From Cordia subcordata (taxonomy: Eukaryota > Streptophyta > Magnoliopsida > Boraginales > Cordiaceae): a stretch of 64,000 nucleotides of DNA. The notes beneath the pieces were generated by a model. The model had not been told where the DNA came from. It worked only from the letters and a program-made list of their open reading frames with translations, and made no database searches. Shown piece by piece: positions 58,970 through 64,000 of the stretch. The position numbers were made by a program, and so were the translations under genes. Each line of letters begins with the position of its first letter. The first letter of the stretch is position 1. The stretch lies in assembly GCA_028554755.1 (NCBI GenBank), contig JAPTOF010000020.1:11978055-12042054 (forward strand), given 5' to 3'.

Positions 58970-59335
58970 GGCGATGGAATAGCAACGGCATAGCAATGAT
59001 AAAGCAAAAAAGGGAAGTTCTGTTGCCAATTCGTCACGAACCTACATGTCAGTAGCCAATCCATCGCAGAAAACATGGTGACGGACAAAATTCGTCACCA
59101 ATTGTTGACAAAATAGCGACAGCATAAGAACGATAAACCAAAAGGTGAAATTTCCATAGCCAATTCGTCGCCAATTTACATTTCCGTAGCTAATCTGTCA
59201 TAAAAAGCATGGCGACAGAAGAAACTCATTGTCAATTGGCAATGGAATAACGACGGCATAGCAACAATAAACCAAAAAGGGGAAATTTTTGTCGCCTATT
59301 GGCTATGGGTTGGCGATGGAAATATTCATTAAACT
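58970..59335. repeat. Left subterminal repeats of the CACTA element
   Basis: Three ~135-bp units (near 58970, 59105, 59241) sharing GGAATAGCGACGGCATAGCA, ATAAACCAAAA and a CAATTCGTCGCC-like end. Confidence 0.75.
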
Positions 59336-60171
59336 TGCTAATGACTATAAATCTTATATATTTTTTTAATGAAATAAACTTCAAGGACATAGATGCTTAT
59401 GTTGTGTGAAGAAAAATTATATCACGCGAAAACCAAATAATATTAACCTATTCATTGATAGAAAACCTTGTTCCTATATTAGTAGTTAGAATAGAATAAA
59501 ATATTACACGTATTCAATCAATATATCTTTACGACTAAAATTTCGAGCAATTGTAATGTGAAAATATATTATTTTTTACAAGATTAAGGCTTGAAATTAA
59601 GTATACAACAAAAGCTAATAGATTGATGTTGATTTAGATACAAAATTTAATTTTATCTTCTTATGCCAACGGGCGTAAATAGCTTGCGACGGATTGGCGA
59701 TGGAGTTTAGTTGTAAGTTTTTTCCTCTTATTATTTTGATTTTTAAATTTTATTTTTAATTTATCAAGTTAAAGTTTTATGTTTTAAATATTTAAATTTT
59801 TAATTCCTTACTTTTTAAATTTTTAATTTTTTAATTTGAACATTTTTCACATATGATTAACAATTCTCTAATTAACTAATAAGTAAAATAATAATTTATA
59901 TATAATATATATTATAAATATTTAAATATTATTTTTTTAATTTCATAAATAAATTTAAAATTATATCAATATTAAAAAAATTTATCTATACCTTTTAGGA
60001 ATTTTTCTATTTATTCCCCTTAGTGTGTATATCATGAGAATCTTTGCTTTCTATTAAAATGTGAAATGTATCTAATACAATTTATGCTCTATTTGTTATA
60101 ATCTTATTTTAAGATGTTTATCAAATGCTAATATGTAGCATGAGAGGAGTCGTGCCTTAAAGACTTCACAT

Positions 60172-60650
60172 ATGATTTTACTTGCATTGGAATGTGAATT
60201 ACAGACTATTTGGCTCGATGAGGAGGTGACATGGGCTGAGATCTTCGATAAGACTCATCGTGAAAAGGCCAATGGCATTTACTCTATCCCTAAGGCAGCA
60301 AAGGTCATGGTAAGGGAATTTCTCATATATTACATTAGGATGATATATACTATAAAGATTTAATATCATAATAAATAATAAGTTTATATTTTTGTTTACG
60401 GGATAAGTACAATGCACTTCTTCAGGAGAAAGTATCTGTGACACAAGAAGATCCTAATGCACCAGCTATTGATCATGATGCACTATTTTTTCAGGCTGTT
60501 AGTGGGCCAAAGAAAGGGCATTTGTTTGGTTATGGTGCACATGGGGTTGTGGAAGCTAGATCGAAACACCAATATAGTCAATCACACCATTTGTTGACCC
60601 AAAAAGATGTGGAAAATGCTGTCACTCGGGCAACTGAAGAACTAAGGTAA
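60172..60650 (+). pseudogene. Plant transposase (Ptta/En/Spm, Transposase_24-like) fragment
   Basis: First piece: EEVTWAEIFDKTHREK and IYSIPKAAKVM, followed by GTAAGG (60310) as a donor. After a ~95-bp gap, an acceptor-like AAG precedes YNALLQEKVSVTQEDPNAPA, then DALFFQAVSGPKKGHLFGYG and DVENAVTRATEEL, ending TAA near 60650. The W-x-E-V/I-F...TH and GP-x-G-x-x-x-G-x-G motifs are those of the plant transposase 24 family in CACTA elements. The N-terminal part is missing and no start is convincing. Coding-like sequence continues briefly after the stop (EQQQMQ repeats). Confidence 0.75.
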
Positions 60651-61019
60651 GAGTTTAAGCTGGAGCAACAACAAATGCAGTAGTAGAACATGGAACAAAT
60701 GCAGAAGATGATGGAGTAGATTGCTGCATTACGTGACTTAATCCCTGCACATCAGCATAATCCATCAGAGCCTTAGGGTGATGACTCTTAAATTGTAGAT
60801 ATTTGCTATATTTCGGACAAACAAGACTTTAGTTTATGTAGTTCTTAAGTAATGACTCTTAGAGATTTAATATGTTTTTTACGTATTAAACTTTAGTTTA
60901 TGTAATATTATGCAGCTATTTAATTTTCTTAATTGTAATGTGCATTTTGCAATTTTATGGTTAAACTTGTTGTTTTTAGGACAAATTTTAAATGTACAAG
61001 ATAAAATCAATGATCAATG

Positions 61020-61440
61020 GTTTAAACAAAAAAATTGACGACGGAATGGGGACGAAAGTAATGTTATAGGGAATGGGCGATGGAAAAGATGGCGACAGAA
61101 TGGCTACGGAACCCGATAGCTACGAAATAGCAACGGAAAGTTGGCAGCACTTTGGCGATGGACAATAATTTTAATAATAGTGTAAACTGGCGATAGAACT
61201 GTGACGCACCTAGGCTACGACAGTGGCAACGGAGATCAAATTAATTAAAAAAAAGTAATTGGCAATGACATTTTTACTTGGCGACGAAAAATTCAATAGC
61301 CACCTAGCGACGGACTGGCTATGAAACCAAAATGACTACGACTTATAGTAACGCTACGTTTTCGTCGCCGATTCGTTGCCAACAGGGGTTTGGCAACCGA
61401 TTGATGACAAATTTATGCCGTCACCTGGGGTAATTTTTCT
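61020..61440. repeat. Right subterminal repeats of the CACTA element
   Basis: Many GCGACGGA/GGCTACGA motifs in both orientations, ending near CGTCGCCGATTCGTTGCC. Confidence 0.7.
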
Positions 61441-61572
61441 TGTAGTGTTATGAATGCTGCTGATACTTCTCTTATTTAATTTTAGTTGCCTTTCCTTTTT
61501 TGTTCCTTTTCTGTTTCAATTTTCCAGTATCCTTTCATAATATATGCAACTTAAACTGATAGCAAGTACATT

Positions 61573-61860
61573 CACTACAACATTCTATGCCAATAATTAC
61601 ATATTTTTTGTTACACTTAGAAGAAGTGTAACCATTTTATTGCACTTAAAAATGTAACAAAATATTTTTGTGCAGTTTTTTATGTACTAACTATTTAGTT
61701 ACACTTCTAAGTGTAGCTATTTTAGTTACACTTTGAAGTGTAGTTAAAGTAGTTACACTTCCAAGTGTAGTAAAGTAATTACAATTCTAAATGTATAAAA
61801 TATTATTATATTTTACTTATAATTTCAAGTGTACAAAATATTATTATATTTTTAATTACA
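61573..61860. repeat. TTACACTT...AAGTGTAA repeat, copy 2
   Basis: At least six short palindromes such as GTTACACTTCTAAGTGTAGC and GTTACACTTCCAAGTGTAG, about 25-35 bp apart. The block is preceded by CACTACAA at 61573, which resembles a CACTA terminus; a matching right end was not found in the window. Confidence 0.65.
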
Positions 61861-62205
61861 TAAAATAAATTTCTCATATAATTTTTCTTGCATCTTTAAT
61901 ATAAAAACGCATAATTATTCGCAATACTTACGAACTCTGTCTATATAGCATTTATCAGGTTCTTGATTAAGCATATTTACGCAACCAAGACTGCACCAAT
62001 GACTTTAATGAGCCCATCAAGTTTTAAATATAAAGCAAGGCCTTTTTTTTTCCTTACTTTTATATAAATGAATTAGAAACTTGGCTTAAATTTCTCAAAA
62101 AACAAAGTATTTTAGCTTCGATCATCCTTTCTCAAAGCTGTTCATCTACAACAAATCAAAAAATCCTAAGCCCCAAATTTGAAGCTTCGATCAGAAAGCT
62201 TCTCT

Positions 62206-62333
62206 TTCTTCAACAAATTGACTGGCACCACCGCTTCCTTCATTGAAATTGTCTAGCACCACTACTTTCTTCATCAAAATGGACCGGTACCATCGCCTTC
62301 TTCATTGAAATCCACCAATGCCATCGCTCAGAA
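62206..62333. repeat. ~31-bp minisatellite
   Basis: Four imperfect units of TTCTTCAT(T/C)(G/A)AAAT followed by a G/C-richer AGCACCA or ACC(A/G)CCGC-like part. Confidence 0.6.
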
Positions 62334-64000
62334 AGCTGCTTATTGTCAATACATTTGCATATTGATGCATTTTATTTTATTCAACAACTTTACTTTTTTT
62401 TAAATCGATTGGCTCAAAGTTATTTTTTGCAATCTCTCAATTGCGAGGATCGATGAAAAAATACATGAAAGGTTGACTAAATAGCTTTGCATCCTTTATT
62501 TTGAAATTTATTTCTAGTTTTTAAGTTTTATATACTTCTTATTCAGCATCTATCGTAAGTGTGAATATTCGTGCCATGCATTTCTCGCTTCAAGTTTCAA
62601 CTTTTTTCATTCGAAGAATGAAATATTCGTGTATTTTAAGCTGTGTTGTGAAATGGAATGGCTTGCCGCCGTGCTTTTAATTATCAGTTTGTATAGTATT
62701 AATTTTTATTCTGTGATTTTGTAATGCTGAAATTGAGTTAATTAATTTTCTTCTATGATTTCATAATGCTGAGATTGATTTAATTAATTTTCTTCTAAAC
62801 CTATTATGATATATATTTGAAGTTAATTTTGCATTTAGAATTATGCATTTTTATTGTAGGTTCAAAGATCATAGTTGGAAGATGATGCTTTGTTGCTTTC
62901 TAATGTTCTCGGGTAGTAGTTTTTAGTCCTAAATGTAGATACTAGGTTTTGTTGAGCTTGATGGTTCATCTATATGGTTAGAACCTCAACATAAGTGGTT
63001 CAAGGCTTGGCAGAGGAAGAAGAAATGAAAGAGAAATGCAAATAAAGTCATTTTAAAGAGCATTCTGTGAGATAGTCAACATAATTTAGTAGTTAATCTG
63101 AAAACAAAAGCATAGGCTGTAAATAGATTTTTGATTAGCTGCATTAGAGGGAACAGAAACTCTAGAACCATTTCCTAAAAGTTGAAGTAAATGATTGTGG
63201 TTCCTAGTATATATGAAGAGAAAGCCAGTAGCTTCTTTATTTTTGTAGATTTAAAATAAACCTGACTTCATATAATTTAGTTATCTTGTTAGAAGGTTGA
63301 GTTCTCAATCCCTCTCCCTTCTTCCCTCCCTCTCCTTTCTTCTCTATAATTTGGTATTGATATTCTAGGAGTTGGAGAGTCGTTCATTGGTATTATTTTT
63401 TTCCCTACAAAAAGGAAATAATTATCAAATATTTCAATAAGTTGATTTCCTAACTTTTTCTGTAAAATGAACCCATTGCAGAGTTAAGCACATGTATTGG
63501 TATTGTATGTAAGTCTTGAAGAGATTATGAAGTCAGAAACATTGGAGTTAAGTTTGTTTCAAGTAGGTATTGTTGTGTTGCATAGTGGCTATTTTATGCT
63601 CTGTGTTGGTATGGGTATACGAAGATCTGATAAATAAGACTAAAAGAGGATTAGATGTGGTTGAGACCTATGTCGTCTAGAATGTTCATGAGCCTTCTCT
63701 TGGAAATGCACATTTGTTTTTCTTTCCCTTATAGTCTTTTATTTGCATTTTATTCTCTTTACAAGTTTTGCTCACTTTGGTGGTGCTATTATCTCTTTCA
63801 AAGTTTGTTTCTTTGCTTTTAGTTTGGCTCATTTTGGTGTAGTTGTTATCTCAAAATTTTTCTCTTTATTGTATGCTTTGTGTGGTTTCAGCATAATTTT
63901 GAAGGGAGATATTATTTGGTGATGTTCATTAAGACCATTCAGAAAGCAAGGCTTTATAGTTATCTTAGAATTAGCCCTTATGTTTGTGCAAAGTGGAAAT

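Larger units (their letters stand above)
58922..61447 (+). mobile_element. CACTA (En/Spm) DNA transposon
   Basis: Begins CACTACAAGAAAA and ends with its complement (TTTTTCTTGTAGTG). Flanking triplets are ATA and TTA, a 3-bp duplication with one mismatch. Both ends carry clustered subterminal repeats built on GGCGA(T/C)GGA and TTCGTCGCCAAT, as CACTA transposases require. The interior holds a Transposase_24-type fragment (60172-60650) but no TNP2 DDE transposase, so it is non-autonomous. An AT-rich block (59340-60110) fills the left interior, with a MITE-like end at 60083. Confidence 0.9.
61448..64000. other. Unassigned sequence at the window end
   Basis: Contains the palindrome repeat (61590-61860) and a short minisatellite (62206-62333). 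After that, no gene or element is recognisable up to the window edge. Confidence 0.5.

Overview
This is AT-rich nuclear DNA from a flowering plant, probably a eudicot. The evidence is the mix of plant Ty1/copia retrotransposons, Mutator-like, hAT and CACTA DNA transposons and MITEs, plus broken copies of plant gene families (MBD4-like and HhH-GPD DNA glycosylases, a GeBP-type transcription factor, dienelactone hydrolase) that keep intron-like gaps. I see no intact host protein gene, no rRNA or tRNA gene, and no CRISPR or bacterial operon structure. The only long intact reading frame belongs to a non-autonomous retrotransposon.

Layout. 0-6.2 kb: a MITE-like element (68-720), then a 2.5-kb Mutator-like element (1197-3726) with a second one nested inside it (1618-2526), each with an exact 9-bp target duplication, then AT-rich sequence with degenerate repeats. 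6.26-8.93 kb: a compact copia element with gag-protease but no integrase, reverse transcriptase or RNase H. 8.9-14.7 kb: AT-rich sequence with microsatellites and a dienelactone hydrolase exon relic. 14.7-23 kb: an MBD4-like glycosylase pseudogene, itself interrupted by a Mutator-like insertion, and a partial N-terminal paralogue. 25.2-26.0 kb: a GeBP-like pseudogene. 27.4-28.95 kb: two copies of one composite MITE in opposite orientation. 29.8-30.5 kb: a second HhH-GPD glycosylase pseudogene.

31-43 kb: a decayed 5.1-kb copia element (32087-37193) lying between two direct copies of a 0.5-kb sequence, then a SINE-like unit, a hAT MITE, a LINE zf-RVT relic and two small MITEs, one of only 66 bp. 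43.0-52.9 kb: a minus-strand copia element whose 5' LTR was split by a 2.7-kb hAT element; the whole is flanked by 75-bp direct repeats instead of a 5-bp target duplication. 53.1-53.6 kb: a solo LTR of the same family. 54.5-58.0 kb: a deleted minus-strand copia element with an exact 5-bp duplication. 58.9-61.4 kb: a CACTA element with a Transposase_24-type fragment. 61.5-64 kb: palindromic TTACACTT repeats and unassigned sequence.

The window reads as a layered, transposon-rich region where gene fragments are decaying. Boundaries given with target duplications are well supported. Boundaries of pseudogenes and degenerate repeats were set by eye. No search or alignment program was run.
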